The notes under the pieces are model-generated. The model was not told the DNA's origin. It ran no database searches and saw nothing but the letters and a program-made list of their open reading frames with translations. Positions 1-8,722 of a stretch of 64,000 nucleotides of DNA are shown here, piece after piece. This stretch comes from CAG-411 sp963643465 (GTDB lineage Bacteria > Bacillota > Clostridia > Lachnospirales > Lachnospiraceae): contig CAVIJT010000006.1 of NCBI GenBank assembly GCA_963643465.1, positions 1 to 64,000 of the forward strand, read 5' to 3'. Numbering within the stretch: position 1 is the first letter of the stretch; the number at the start of each line of letters is the position of its first letter. The translations under genes were made by a program, and so were the position numbers.

Positions 1-17
1 CCCCAAGCGACTTGTTT

Positions 18-46
18 AGTATATCATTCCGATTTTGGAATGTCAA
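18..46 (-). promoter_or_regulatory. Strong sigma-A promoter pointing off the left edge
   Basis: On the minus strand a perfect -35 box TTGACA (41-46) and a -10 box TATACT (18-23) are separated by 17 nt. Transcription would run leftwards out of the window, so the gene it serves is not visible. A strong leftward promoter next to DnaA boxes is what one expects upstream of rpmH in Firmicutes, but that identity is inference. Confidence 0.8.
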
Positions 47-87
47 CACTTTTTTTAATCTTTTTTTAATTTTTTTCTTTTTTCGTG

Positions 88-150
88 TTATCCACACATT
101 TTTCGCGGTTATCCACAGTATTTCAACCACTTTTCCACCACCTATCCACA
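88..150 (+). promoter_or_regulatory. Cluster of three DnaA-box-like sites (oriC-like or DnaA-binding region)
   Basis: Two exact TTATCCACA boxes lie at 88-96 and 109-117, and a one-mismatch box CTATCCACA at 142-150, all in the same orientation. They adjoin an AT-rich, T-tract-dominated stretch at 50-85. This arrangement is typical of Firmicute oriC regions next to rpmH/dnaA. However, no dnaA follows on the right, and the minus-strand coding bias of the window implies that forks travel towards this site rather than away from it. The rest of 151-335 holds nothing else I recognise. Confidence 0.55.
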
Positions 151-335
151 TTTTGTTTCTATTTATTATACTGGTTTGCGTGTCAAATTCTATAATCCTC
201 ATTTTTTCTGTCTAATTGTCCAAGTATATTGCGAAAGTTTGAGTTATAGATTAGGGGCATCTATATACTTTTCCCCTTAAAATACACTTGTATAGGCTTT
301 TCAACATCGGAATACATAGCTACAAAACAAAGCAG

Positions 336-372
336 AAAAGTCCATTTGGATAGATATGCCAAATGGACTTTT
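336..372 (-). terminator. Terminator after the anti-sigma gene
   Basis: A perfect 14-bp stem (336-349 with 359-372) with a 9-nt loop; its outer ends are A/T runs, so it can stop transcription in both directions. It lies 8 nt beyond the stop codon at 381. Confidence 0.85.
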
Positions 373-380
373 CATTTTCA

Positions 381-1580
381 TTATTCACTTTGTTCCTGAA
401 GTATTTTTTGATACAGCTTCAAGGATTTGTCTGATTTACTGTAACTATTTACTGTAATATTTCCTACCCCTTTTCCCCATATTTTAACCGTAGATAAGGA
501 TTGGATTTCTCCATCTATATATTTTGTTATCTGTTCCAATGCTACATCAGAAAGTAACTGCACATCCGGATATACCATATACTCCTTTTGCCAACCATAG
601 TATACTCCATATTCCTCCTGTTCTTCTTGTTCTTCCTGCATTTTTTCGTATTTTGAAACATCCACTATTGTTCCATCTGAAATGATTGTTCCGCATCCTA
701 TTTCAGAATCGTAATCTTCTGATTTTATCACAAAGCTTTCCTTAGGATACTCAACAAAAACTGTACTACCTGAGGAATCTTCTTCTGTCTCCATCTTCCA
801 GCTTGGGAAACAACTCATTGCAGATGCCTGTTCTGCCGAAAATTCATAAATCACTACTACTTTCTTTGTTTTTTCATTGATTGGACCCACACTTATTCCA
901 ACGATTGGAAAATTTTCGTAAATAGGCTTTTTCACCATTACTTTCTCATAGCAGCCCTTTTCTTCATTATACTGGTTCTCAAAAACACCTTCTACATCTG
1001 AGGGCTCAATTTCGTTTCTTCCTAAATAGTATTTTTCTCCTATTTTTGCAATAATTCCATTTTCTTCATATATATCCAGATTTTCGTTTAGATTACCATC
1101 CATAGGACACTCCTTGTCCCCAAAATATACGGTCATTTCTTTTACGCTTTCCTGTGTGATAGCTGTTTCTGTATTTTCCGTTTCAGCCTCCTGTTTCACC
1201 TGGTCTGCTTTCTCTGTACTTTCCGTTGTTTCTGTCGGAATTTCTGTGCTGATTGGTTTCTCCGTAGGTTCTGTTGTTTCCGTCGGCAACACTTCCTGTC
1301 CCTTGTTTCCGCTAAATAACTGTGTAAATGTAATATCATTTGTCTTACAGTATCCACCTGTCCCCACTACAATCAGCAGAACTGCGGCAGCTACACCTAA
1401 TAATCCTTTGTTTACTCTCTTTTTCATTTTCTTTTCTCCTATTTTTTGCAAAGTACGCATTTTGATATAATCAATATCGTTTTGTTCCAATTGGTCGTCA
1501 CAGATTTGATCAATCAATGCATCTTCTGATTTATACTCATCCATAATTTCAAAAAAGTTGTATTTATCCATCATATCCAT
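381..1580 (-). CDS. Membrane-anchored partner of the ECF sigma factor (probable anti-sigma factor)
   Basis: A 399-residue protein with an N-terminal cytoplasmic segment of about 55 residues, one predicted membrane helix (about 59-77), a Thr/Pro/Glu-rich linker (about 100-130, repeats of TETTE/PTE type) and a large extracytoplasmic C-terminal region with no catalytic motif I recognise. Its start overlaps the sigma-factor stop by 17 nt, implying translational coupling. The pairing with an ECF sigma gene and the single-pass topology are the usual plan for an anti-sigma factor that holds the sigma at the membrane until an external signal arrives. No zinc-binding ZAS motif (HxxxCxxC) is visible, so the assignment rests on context. 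It could instead be a sigma-dependent membrane sensor. A terminator follows directly. Confidence 0.65.
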   Translation of the reverse strand: MDMMDKYNFFEIMDEYKSEDALIDQICDDQLEQNDIDYIKMRTLQKIGEKKMKKRVNKGLLGVAAAVLLIVVGTGGYCKTNDITFTQLFSGNKGQEVLPTETTEPTEKPISTEIPTETTESTEKADQVKQEAETENTETAITQESVKEMTVYFGDKECPMDGNLNENLDIYEENGIIAKIGEKYYLGRNEIEPSDVEGVFENQYNEEKGCYEKVMVKKPIYENFPIVGISVGPINEKTKKVVVIYEFSAEQASAMSCFPSWKMETEEDSSGSTVFVEYPKESFVIKSEDYDSEIGCGTIISDGTIVDVSKYEKMQEEQEEQEEYGVYYGWQKEYMVYPDVQLLSDVALEQITKYIDGEIQSLSTVKIWGKGVGNITVNSYSKSDKSLKLYQKILQEQSE

Positions 1581-2124
1581 TCCTTTCCAATTCTATTTTC
1601 ATTTTATCTCTCAATCGACTAAGCGTAGTTTTCACCTTCGATTCTGAAACTTGACATTTTTCCGCTATCACTCTTGTCTTTTCATAATAGTAATAGTAAA
1701 GAATAAATATATCCCGGTCCACAGGCTTTGATTCTTTTAGAACACCTTTCACAATTTCCATTTTTTCTTTCTTTTCTGCTTTGCTTACTATGTCATATGT
1801 ATAGATTGGCATTTCCTGCTGGTTCTCTTCCATTTGCTCCAACGATATATGATCTTTGTATGTTCTAAGTTTATCAATGGCTTTGTTTCTTGCAATGGCT
1901 ACCAAATATGGTTTCAGCGGCCTTTCCAAATCAATTTTGTCGCTGTTTTGCCACAAAGAAACAAAAACGTCCGAGACCGTCTCCTCTATATCTTCCTTCT
2001 GCATTACTTCTCCCAGAACATTTCGAACTACGGTAAATACATACTTTGAATAGATATCAATTATTTTTAATAATGACTTTTGATTTTTCTGCTTTATTCC
2101 CTTTAGAAGAATACTTTCTTTCAA
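1564..2124 (-). CDS. ECF-type RNA polymerase sigma factor
   Basis: A 186-residue sigma-70 family protein of ECF size. Sigma region 2 occupies about residues 20-95 (the stretch KPYLVAIARNKAIDKLR is the classic region 2.3-2.4 pattern) and sigma region 4 about 125-180, with a helix-turn-helix near VIAEKCQVSESKVKTTLSRL. It would direct RNA polymerase to ECF promoters and be held inactive by the overlapping downstream membrane protein. An AGGAGG-like site precedes the start codon. An ECF-type promoter (2212-2240) about 90 nt upstream suggests that it transcribes its own operon. The inducing signal cannot be read from the sequence. Confidence 0.9.
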   Translation of the reverse strand: MKESILLKGIKQKNQKSLLKIIDIYSKYVFTVVRNVLGEVMQKEDIEETVSDVFVSLWQNSDKIDLERPLKPYLVAIARNKAIDKLRTYKDHISLEQMEENQQEMPIYTYDIVSKAEKKEKMEIVKGVLKESKPVDRDIFILYYYYYEKTRVIAEKCQVSESKVKTTLSRLRDKMKIELERNGYDG

Positions 2125-2211
2125 TTTCCTTCCTCCTTATCGCTTTCTTTTCTTCTGTAAATGCGCATTTTTTTACAGGAATACGCTGTAAGAATTATCC
2201 CTACACTTTTA

Positions 2212-2240
2212 TATACGGATAAACTTCCTGTTTGGTTACA
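2212..2240 (-). promoter_or_regulatory. ECF-type promoter of the sigma/anti-sigma operon
   Basis: On the minus strand TGTAACC (2234-2240) and CGTATA (2212-2217) are 16 nt apart. This matches the general ECF promoter form (-35 TGTAAC, -10 CGTA/CGTC) rather than sigma-A. It is placed correctly to drive the ECF operon and predicts positive autoregulation. Confidence 0.65.
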
Positions 2241-2287
2241 AGTATTTGCTCAAACTTTGGACATAAATATATTATCTTCTCTGGCAA

Positions 2288-2364
2288 CGCTATAGGAAAG
2301 GGCAGAGAACTTTCCTATAGCGAAAAAAAAGCCTGATAAGTAATTATATTCTACTTATCAGACT
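2288..2364 (-). terminator. Terminator of the nucleoside kinase gene, plus an adjacent hairpin
   Basis: A 10-bp stem (2333-2342 with 2352-2361) is followed in the minus direction by eight T residues (2323-2330), a good intrinsic terminator for the gene ending at 2454. Immediately beyond lies a second perfect 13-bp stem (2288-2300 with 2310-2322) of unknown role, without its own T-tract. Confidence 0.8.
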
Positions 2365-2453
2365 TGAAAGGGACAATGTCCACCAATATACAGGAGTATA
2401 TATTTCCTTCAGTCAAATTTGAGCATTTAAATACTCTCTAATCATACTACCGA

Positions 2454-4118
2454 TTACACATGAAAAATACTTCCCCCAACAAATTCCCGAACAATGGAAT
2501 TTTGTGGAATATCCTCTGTGCTTACTCCAATAAAATAATCTAAAAATTTTAGTATTCTCTTAGCTTCCATATATTCCGGACAATCCTTTGGTATTCCAAA
2601 TAAAATTGGTTCCGCATATTGTTTTAGCACTGCTAATTCATATATCAAGGCCGAGTTAAACATAACATCCGCCTCTTCCTGAAACGGAAAAATGTACTGC
2701 TCCTCCCCGCGACGAACGGATGACCACATGGCGATGGTATCTTTTGCACTGGTTCCTCGTGTTCTTGCATCTCGAACCATACGACGAATCAGTCTACCAT
2801 CTGTAGTAGGAATTCGATTATGTTCATCTATATTTAACTGCGTCAATGCACTAATATAGATTTTGAACTTGCTCTCCTTTGGCAAAGAATAGGATAATTT
2901 ATCATTGAGACCATGAATTCCCTCAATTACTAAAATATCTTCTTTTCCAAGCTGTTTATAATTTCCTTTGTATTCTCTTTGTCCCGTCTTAAAATTGTAA
3001 GTTGGCATTTCCACTCTTTTTCCATTCATAAGATCGGTCATATCTTTATTGAACAACTCTACATCAATAGCCTCTAAACATTCATAGTTATACTCTCCAT
3101 TTTCATCTTTTGGAGTATTCTTTCTCTCTACAAAATAATCATCCACCGGTATTGGATGTGGCTTAAGACCATGGGCACGTAGTTGCACAGATAAACGATG
3201 TGAAAACGTTGTTTTTCCAGATGAAGATGGACCAGCTATCATTACGAATTTCTTTTCTTTATTCGCTGCAATTTGTTGTGCTATTTCTGCCATTTTCTTT
3301 TCCTGCAATGCTTCCTGCACTAAAATCAGATTCTGTATCTCTCCTCTGGCAATCACATCATTAAGCGCACCTACCGTATCCACTTCAAGCATCTTTCCCC
3401 AGCCTTTTGACTCTTTTAATGTTTGAAACAGCATTGGACTATTTTTCCACTTTGATACAACAGTAGGTTCTTTTCGATTAGGCAACTGCAAAATGAACCC
3501 CTTTTCACAAAGTTCTAAAGAAAAATATTTCAAAATTCCCGTACTTGGTGGCATATATCCATAAAAATAATCTTTAAATCCATCTAAATCATATACGTTC
3601 GCTTTGGAAACCCGACGGTACTCAAACAATTTTTTCTTATCCATCATTCGATAATATTCGAATAAATTTTTCGCCTCATCTGTGTTTACAGAATATTTGC
3701 GAAATGTAATATCTTCCGCTACAATCTGACGCATCTTCTGTTCAATTTTATCCAGCAACTGTTGTGATACAGTTACATCTCCCTCCAATTCACAATAACT
3801 TCCATTTCCAATTGCAAACTGAATGGATACTTTGTCCAAATTTTCTCTTCCCACTACGGAATATGCTGCTTTCAGCATGACAAATAATACGCCACGAGTA
3901 TAAGTACGATATCCATTTGGATCTTCCACCGTCAAAAATTCCACTTCACAATCTCGTTCTATTTTCTTATTTAATTCCTGAAGTTTATTCTCTACACAGG
4001 CAAGAATCACATCTTGCTCATAATTTTCTGCAAAGTCCTTGTGTACATCTAAATAAGATATACCTTTGTCATATTCTTTTGTGACGTTGCCCACTGTTAT
4101 ACTAATTTTTTCACTCAT
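2454..4118 (-). CDS. Nucleoside kinase, TGS/ThrRS-like N-terminus fused to a uridine-kinase domain
   Basis: A 554-residue protein. The N-terminal part resembles the TGS and second additional domains of threonyl-tRNA synthetase (residues about 1-200). The C-terminal half is a P-loop uridine kinase/phosphoribulokinase-like domain with a Walker A GPSSSGKTT near residue 297 and a downstream DYFVERKNTPKDENGEYNYE stretch typical of the Udk substrate loop. The same two-part architecture is common in Clostridia and is annotated as nucleoside kinase; the substrate is probably uridine/cytidine but is not proven. It is monocistronic by spacing: a terminator follows and 119 nt separate it from nif3. Full length for the family. 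Confidence 0.85.
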   Translation of the reverse strand: MSEKISITVGNVTKEYDKGISYLDVHKDFAENYEQDVILACVENKLQELNKKIERDCEVEFLTVEDPNGYRTYTRGVLFVMLKAAYSVVGRENLDKVSIQFAIGNGSYCELEGDVTVSQQLLDKIEQKMRQIVAEDITFRKYSVNTDEAKNLFEYYRMMDKKKLFEYRRVSKANVYDLDGFKDYFYGYMPPSTGILKYFSLELCEKGFILQLPNRKEPTVVSKWKNSPMLFQTLKESKGWGKMLEVDTVGALNDVIARGEIQNLILVQEALQEKKMAEIAQQIAANKEKKFVMIAGPSSSGKTTFSHRLSVQLRAHGLKPHPIPVDDYFVERKNTPKDENGEYNYECLEAIDVELFNKDMTDLMNGKRVEMPTYNFKTGQREYKGNYKQLGKEDILVIEGIHGLNDKLSYSLPKESKFKIYISALTQLNIDEHNRIPTTDGRLIRRMVRDARTRGTSAKDTIAMWSSVRRGEEQYIFPFQEEADVMFNSALIYELAVLKQYAEPILFGIPKDCPEYMEAKRILKFLDYFIGVSTEDIPQNSIVREFVGGSIFHV

Positions 4119-4237
4119 AATCTGTCCCCCAGCCTTTCACAAACAAGCTCCCTTGCATTTGAAAGGCGCAAATCAAAAGTTGAAAGACGATTTGCACGAT
4201 TTATCCTTTCTTTGATTATTTCTTTCAACCTTATTCC

Positions 4238-5026
4238 CTAAATTGTTTGAAATGGATTTTTTTCCTCAGCCTGAATAACCTTTATGTCTGTTGGTAAACA
4301 ATCCTGCAAATACTTCCACACATACTCTACCATAAAGTGTTCTGTGCCAAAATGTCCCGCATCTATAATTTGCAAACCTTGTGCCAACGCATCAATAGCA
4401 GTGTGATGATCAATATCTCCAGTAATCAAAAGCTGTGCTTTCTTATTAAGGGCATAGGAAACCATACTTTTTCCAGCACCTGTAGATATTGCAACTCTTT
4501 GTACATTAGTTGAAGGTTCACCAGTCACACGGACATCCTCCATATCAAATACACTTTTCGCTAATTCACCGATTTCTTTGACAGACATTTCCTGTCTTAG
4601 CATTCCTACTTTTCCAATTCCCATAGCTTTTCCATCTTCCGTCTTTGTTACTTCTTCCAAGACATCCTCAGATAAAAGCCCAATCTTCTCTGCCGCTACA
4701 TCATTCATCACACCTACATCACAATTGGTGTGCATAGCATAATAGGAAATCTCATGTTTTGCCAATGCCAGAATTCTTCTTCCAATGAAATCGTCTTCTG
4801 TAATTTTTTTCATGGCAGAAAAAATCATAGGATGATGGGTAATCAATAAATCCACCTTCTGTTCAATTGCCTGCTCAATAACTTGGTCTGTTGCATCTAA
4901 GGCAATCATGATACGCTTTGCTTCTTTTTCTTTTGTGCCTACTAAAAGACCAACATTATCCCAATTTTCCGCATAATGTATCGGTGCTATCGTCTCCAGT
5001 TTCTCTATAATTTGTGCCACTTTCAT
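4238..5026 (-). CDS. Nif3-like dinuclear metal centre hexameric protein
   Basis: About 262 residues, NIF3/DUF34 family, a toroidal hexamer with a dinuclear metal site of uncertain biochemical role (YqfO/GTP cyclohydrolase I type 2-like). Metal ligands are visible in ITHHPMIF near residue 65 and in the C-terminal GHFGTEHFMVEY motif (His and Glu). I chose the ATG at 5026. An in-frame TTG at 5035 is only 3 nt from the AGGAGG site, against 12 nt for the ATG, so the start is not settled. The 5' end lies inside the trmK 3' end (about 70 nt overlap); trmK-nif3 coupling is a conserved Firmicute pairing. Last gene of the dgt-dnaG-rpoD-trmK-nif3 run. Confidence 0.9.
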   Translation of the reverse strand: MKVAQIIEKLETIAPIHYAENWDNVGLLVGTKEKEAKRIMIALDATDQVIEQAIEQKVDLLITHHPMIFSAMKKITEDDFIGRRILALAKHEISYYAMHTNCDVGVMNDVAAEKIGLLSEDVLEEVTKTEDGKAMGIGKVGMLRQEMSVKEIGELAKSVFDMEDVRVTGEPSTNVQRVAISTGAGKSMVSYALNKKAQLLITGDIDHHTAIDALAQGLQIIDAGHFGTEHFMVEYVWKYLQDCLPTDIKVIQAEEKNPFQTI

Positions 5027-5729
5027 AAAATCCAAGTGCCTCCTTGCAAAATCTAATATCTTCTTGTAATTCTAACAACTTTTGTCTGCTTTTGTCTGAT
5101 GTGTTTGCCTGAATTTTTTGTATGATGCTATTACAATTTTCCAATTCTCTCTGTAAAAATTGATTCAGACATTGGTTTTTGCTTTCTAACAGATGTTTCC
5201 CATAACGATAAAATACTTCTTGTTCCAATTTCTGTGGTTGTTCCACCTTTTTTGCATTCATCATTACATAGTATTTTCCGTCATCTATTAACATTTGTTC
5301 CTGTTGAATTTCAAATCCTATCTGCTCCAAAAACACCCGTACTTCTCTGATTTCTGACTGCGGCTGTAATACAAGTTCCTCTACCTGTGCCAATACCTCA
5401 GGATGTCCCATCAAAATCTGCTGCATCAACGGCCCACCCATACCTGCTATTAGCAATGTATGTACTTCCCCCGGTTTTAATTCCTTAATTCCATCGGATA
5501 ATCGGGTTTCTATCTGTTGCTGCATTCCGTATTTTTCTATATTTATCTTTGCCCGTTCCAATGGTCCTCGATTCACATCCAGTGCAATTACTTGTGTGGC
5601 AATTCCCTGCTCAATAAGGTAAATAGATGTGTACGCATGATCGCATCCCACATCTGCCACCATTTTCCCCTTTGTCACTAATCGAGCTACCGCCTGCAAT
5701 CTTTCAGATATCTGTACGTGTTTTTCCAT
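4956..5729 (-). CDS. trmK: tRNA (adenine(22)-N1)-methyltransferase TrmK
   Basis: A 257-residue class I SAM-dependent methyltransferase of the TrmK (YqfN) family, which methylates N1 of A22 in tRNA. The SAM-binding motif VADVGCDHAYTSIYL lies at about residues 24-38, the acidic post-beta-2 residue in VIALDVNRGP, and IAGMGGPLMQQIL is the family signature. The C-terminal third (about 160-240) is Glu/Gln-rich and probably the coiled-coil extension of this family. It starts 9 nt after rpoD and overlaps nif3, consistent with one operon. Confidence 0.92.
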   Translation of the reverse strand: MEKHVQISERLQAVARLVTKGKMVADVGCDHAYTSIYLIEQGIATQVIALDVNRGPLERAKINIEKYGMQQQIETRLSDGIKELKPGEVHTLLIAGMGGPLMQQILMGHPEVLAQVEELVLQPQSEIREVRVFLEQIGFEIQQEQMLIDDGKYYVMMNAKKVEQPQKLEQEVFYRYGKHLLESKNQCLNQFLQRELENCNSIIQKIQANTSDKSRQKLLELQEDIRFCKEALGFYESGTNYRETGDDSTDTLCGKLG

Positions 5730-5738
5730 AATTTTATC

Positions 5739-6866
5739 CTAACTTTCTAAATAATCTTTTAGTTTGCGACTTCTACTTGGATGTCTGAGTTTTCTCAATG
5801 CTTTTGCTTCTATCTGACGAATTCTCTCTCTTGTTACATTGAATTCTTTTCCCACTTCCTCTAATGTGCGGGCTCTTCCATCATCCAATCCAAAGCGAAG
5901 ACGAAGCACCTTCTGCTCTCGTTCTGTAAGAGAACCTAACACTTCTATCAATTGTTCCCGAAGAAGTGTAAATGCAGCTGCATCCATAGGCACTGGCATA
6001 TTTTCATCCTGAATAAAGTCTCCCAAATGACTGTCATCTTCCTCACCAATAGGAGTTTCTAAAGAAACTGGTTCCTGAGAAATTTTTTGTATTTCCCGTA
6101 CTCGCGCAATTGGCAATTCCATATATTTTGACAATTCCTCCAAGGTTGGTTCACGCCCCAAATCCTGCACTAATTGTCTCTGCGCTCGAAGCAATCGATT
6201 AATGGTTTCCACCATATGAACAGGAATACGGATGGTTCGTGCCTGATCAGCAATGGCGCGAGTAATTGCCTGACGAATCCACCAAGTAGCATAGGTACTG
6301 AATTTGTATCCTTTTGTATAATCAAATTTTTCTACAGCCTTGATTAATCCAAGATTTCCTTCCTGTATCAAGTCAAGAAACTGCATACCTCTTCCTACAT
6401 ATCGCTTGGCAATGCTGACCACAAGACGAAGGTTTGCTTCTGCAAGCTCTTTTTTTGCTTCCTCGTCTCCTTCTCCCATTCTTTTTGCAAGCGCTACTTC
6501 TTGCTCTGTAGTAAGCAGCGGAACTTTTCCTATCTCTTTTAAATACATACGAACCGGATCATCTACCCCCACACTATCCGGAACAGAAAGATCGATGTTT
6601 TCGATATCTTCAAGGTCTTCCTCTTCTTCCAAATCAGTATCGTCTGGTTCGATTAAAATATCATCCGCCTCTTTTTCTTTTTGAAAGCGCAATATATCAA
6701 TCCCCTGCTTTTCAAGAAAATCATAAATTTTTTCTAATTTGTTTTTATCCAAATCCACATCTTGAAAAAATTCTACAATTTCCTGACTTTCCAATACATT
6801 TTTCTTTTGCTTGGCAAATTCTAACAGTTCTTTTAATTTCTTCTGAAATTTTATTTTCTCATCCAT
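5739..6866 (-). CDS. rpoD: RNA polymerase primary sigma factor (sigma-A/RpoD)
   Basis: About 375 residues. After an acidic region 1 come region 1.2 (VRMYLKEIGKVPLLT), region 2 (KGYKFSTYATWWIRQAITRA for -10 recognition and melting), region 3, and region 4.2 (VTRERIRQIEAKALRKLRHP, -35 recognition). Length fits a clostridial sigma-A lacking the large non-conserved insert of proteobacterial RpoD. I took the ATG at 6866 (protein begins MDEKIKFQKK as in relatives); an in-frame GTG at 6890 would add 8 residues and has its own AGAGGA site. Lies 77 nt downstream of dnaG with no terminator between: the macromolecular synthesis operon. Confidence 0.97.
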   Translation of the reverse strand: MDEKIKFQKKLKELLEFAKQKKNVLESQEIVEFFQDVDLDKNKLEKIYDFLEKQGIDILRFQKEKEADDILIEPDDTDLEEEEDLEDIENIDLSVPDSVGVDDPVRMYLKEIGKVPLLTTEQEVALAKRMGEGDEEAKKELAEANLRLVVSIAKRYVGRGMQFLDLIQEGNLGLIKAVEKFDYTKGYKFSTYATWWIRQAITRAIADQARTIRIPVHMVETINRLLRAQRQLVQDLGREPTLEELSKYMELPIARVREIQKISQEPVSLETPIGEEDDSHLGDFIQDENMPVPMDAAAFTLLREQLIEVLGSLTEREQKVLRLRFGLDDGRARTLEEVGKEFNVTRERIRQIEAKALRKLRHPSRSRKLKDYLES

Positions 6867-6943
6867 CGTATGCCACGTCCTTTCCCTCACATTGGTGTCC
6901 TCTCATTACAGTTACAAGCCACTTTTTTATAGCATGCACCAAG

Positions 6944-8710
6944 TTACAAAGAAATATGCAATTTTTGTAATTCCGCCTGCTCTGTAATAATTTCCTGCAA
7001 TTCCGCCAAATCGGTTGCATGACTATTTTTATAATCTAAACTCTCCTTTTTTATTTGATATACAGTTTCATTTAGCGCACGCTCTTTCTCCTGAATAGTC
7101 AATTCTTCATTCAGATTTCGATTAAACATAGATGCTACTTCATTTTGCTCCTCTTTACTAGAAAATTGATTTATAATTTTTGCAGGATTTACCTGCCCCT
7201 GCTCATTATATTGCTGAAATAAGGATGCCGCCACGGTTTTGTATGGTTCCTCCCTAAAATCTTCCGCTGTTAAAATCTTATCCACCTTTGAAAATAATGA
7301 TACATCTTCAATAAGCCATGTCAATAAAATTTTTTGCGATTCTTTTATATTGTCTTCCTTTTTGTGTCGTGTCTCATCCCGCCATTGTCTTGGCGAACTT
7401 GAATTTTCCGGAGATGCAAGCATCTGCGCCCCATAGTGATTGACAAGTTTTTCCAAGTCATTCTTTGGTATCCGATATTTTTCTGCAACTGCTTCTATAT
7501 AATTGCTTCTCTCCAATTTTTCCGTAAATACTAAGAATTTTTTTGCCAATTCATTGTAAAATCTTGTTTTTGCTTCTGGGTCATTTAAATCAAAATTTTG
7601 CTCCAGCACTTCCACCTCAAAATAGAAACTATTGATTGCTTCATCCAATCTTTTTTGAAATTCTTCTTTTCCAAGGGCTTTGATAAACTCATCCGGGTCT
7701 TTATAAGGTTTTAGTCTTACTATTTTTGCCGGCAAACCAGCCTCTTTCAGAATAGGGATTGCTCTTAGCGCAGCTTTTACACCCGCACCATCACTATCGT
7801 ATAACAACAGTACCTGATCTGCATAACGCTTTAGGAGATTTGCCTGCAATCCAGTAAATGCAGTTCCAAGAGATGCTACTGCGTTGGTAAATCCAGCCTG
7901 GTGCATGGCAATTACATCCATATATCCTTCGCACAATATGATTGTCCGACTTCTGGAAAGCCTAGCCAAATTAAGCCCATATAAGTTCCTGCTTTTATCA
8001 AATACTTTTGTCTCAGGCGAATTCAAATATTTGGGCTTTCCATCCCCAAGCACTCTTCCTCCAAATCCAATGACTTTACTATTTATATCCATAATAGGAT
8101 ACATGACTCTATTCCAAAATTTATCACTAACACCATGTCTTTCATCTATAGTAAACAAACCAGATTCTTTTAAAATTCCGTCTTCATAACCTTTTTTCTT
8201 AAGGTATTGATATAAGTCATCACTATATTTATTGGAATATCCAAGCCCAAATTTCCGAATTGTCTCCCCAGACAACGCTCTCTCTTCCAAATAGGTAAGT
8301 GCCTGCTGCCCCTGTGGAGATTTTAGCTGATATACATAATATTTGGCAGCCTCTTTGTTAATCTCTAAAATCCGATTGCGAATATCTGCCTGCCTCCTAG
8401 CTTCTGGTGTTTGCTGCGCCTCAGGAAGCTGCATTCCACATCGGTCTGCCAAATATTTTAAAGCCTCTTGAAAACTAAAATTCTCATATTCCATAATAAA
8501 GGTAAATACATTTCCTCCCACTCCACATCCAAAACAGTGGTACATCTGACGGTTGCCACTAACGGAAAAGGATGGGGATTTTTCATTATGGAAAGGACAT
8601 AATCCCATATAATTACTTCCCGTCTTTTTTAATTTTACATAAGAAGAAATTACGTCTATAATATCATTTCTTTGTCTTACTTCTTCAATGACTTCTTCCG
8701 GATAAAACAT
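6944..8710 (-). CDS. dnaG: DNA primase
   Basis: A 588-residue DnaG that synthesises RNA primers at the replication fork. The N-terminal CHC2 zinc finger is visible (CPFHNEKSPSF then YHCFGCGVGG, residues about 38-64), followed by the RNA polymerase core and the TOPRIM domain (CEGYMDVIAMHQAGF and the LLYDSDGAG metal-binding motif near residue 305). The C-terminal about 150 residues are the less conserved helicase-interaction domain. Length is normal. It starts 12 nt after dgt, so dgt and dnaG are very likely co-transcribed. Confidence 0.97.
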   Translation of the reverse strand: MFYPEEVIEEVRQRNDIIDVISSYVKLKKTGSNYMGLCPFHNEKSPSFSVSGNRQMYHCFGCGVGGNVFTFIMEYENFSFQEALKYLADRCGMQLPEAQQTPEARRQADIRNRILEINKEAAKYYVYQLKSPQGQQALTYLEERALSGETIRKFGLGYSNKYSDDLYQYLKKKGYEDGILKESGLFTIDERHGVSDKFWNRVMYPIMDINSKVIGFGGRVLGDGKPKYLNSPETKVFDKSRNLYGLNLARLSRSRTIILCEGYMDVIAMHQAGFTNAVASLGTAFTGLQANLLKRYADQVLLLYDSDGAGVKAALRAIPILKEAGLPAKIVRLKPYKDPDEFIKALGKEEFQKRLDEAINSFYFEVEVLEQNFDLNDPEAKTRFYNELAKKFLVFTEKLERSNYIEAVAEKYRIPKNDLEKLVNHYGAQMLASPENSSSPRQWRDETRHKKEDNIKESQKILLTWLIEDVSLFSKVDKILTAEDFREEPYKTVAASLFQQYNEQGQVNPAKIINQFSSKEEQNEVASMFNRNLNEELTIQEKERALNETVYQIKKESLDYKNSHATDLAELQEIITEQAELQKLHISL

Positions 8711-8722
8711 TTCTTTTCCTTT

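Noticed and set aside
12..215. Plus-strand 67-codon ORF at the left edge
   Set aside because: Low-complexity Phe/Ile-rich translation of a T-rich tract overlapping the DnaA boxes; no ribosome site.
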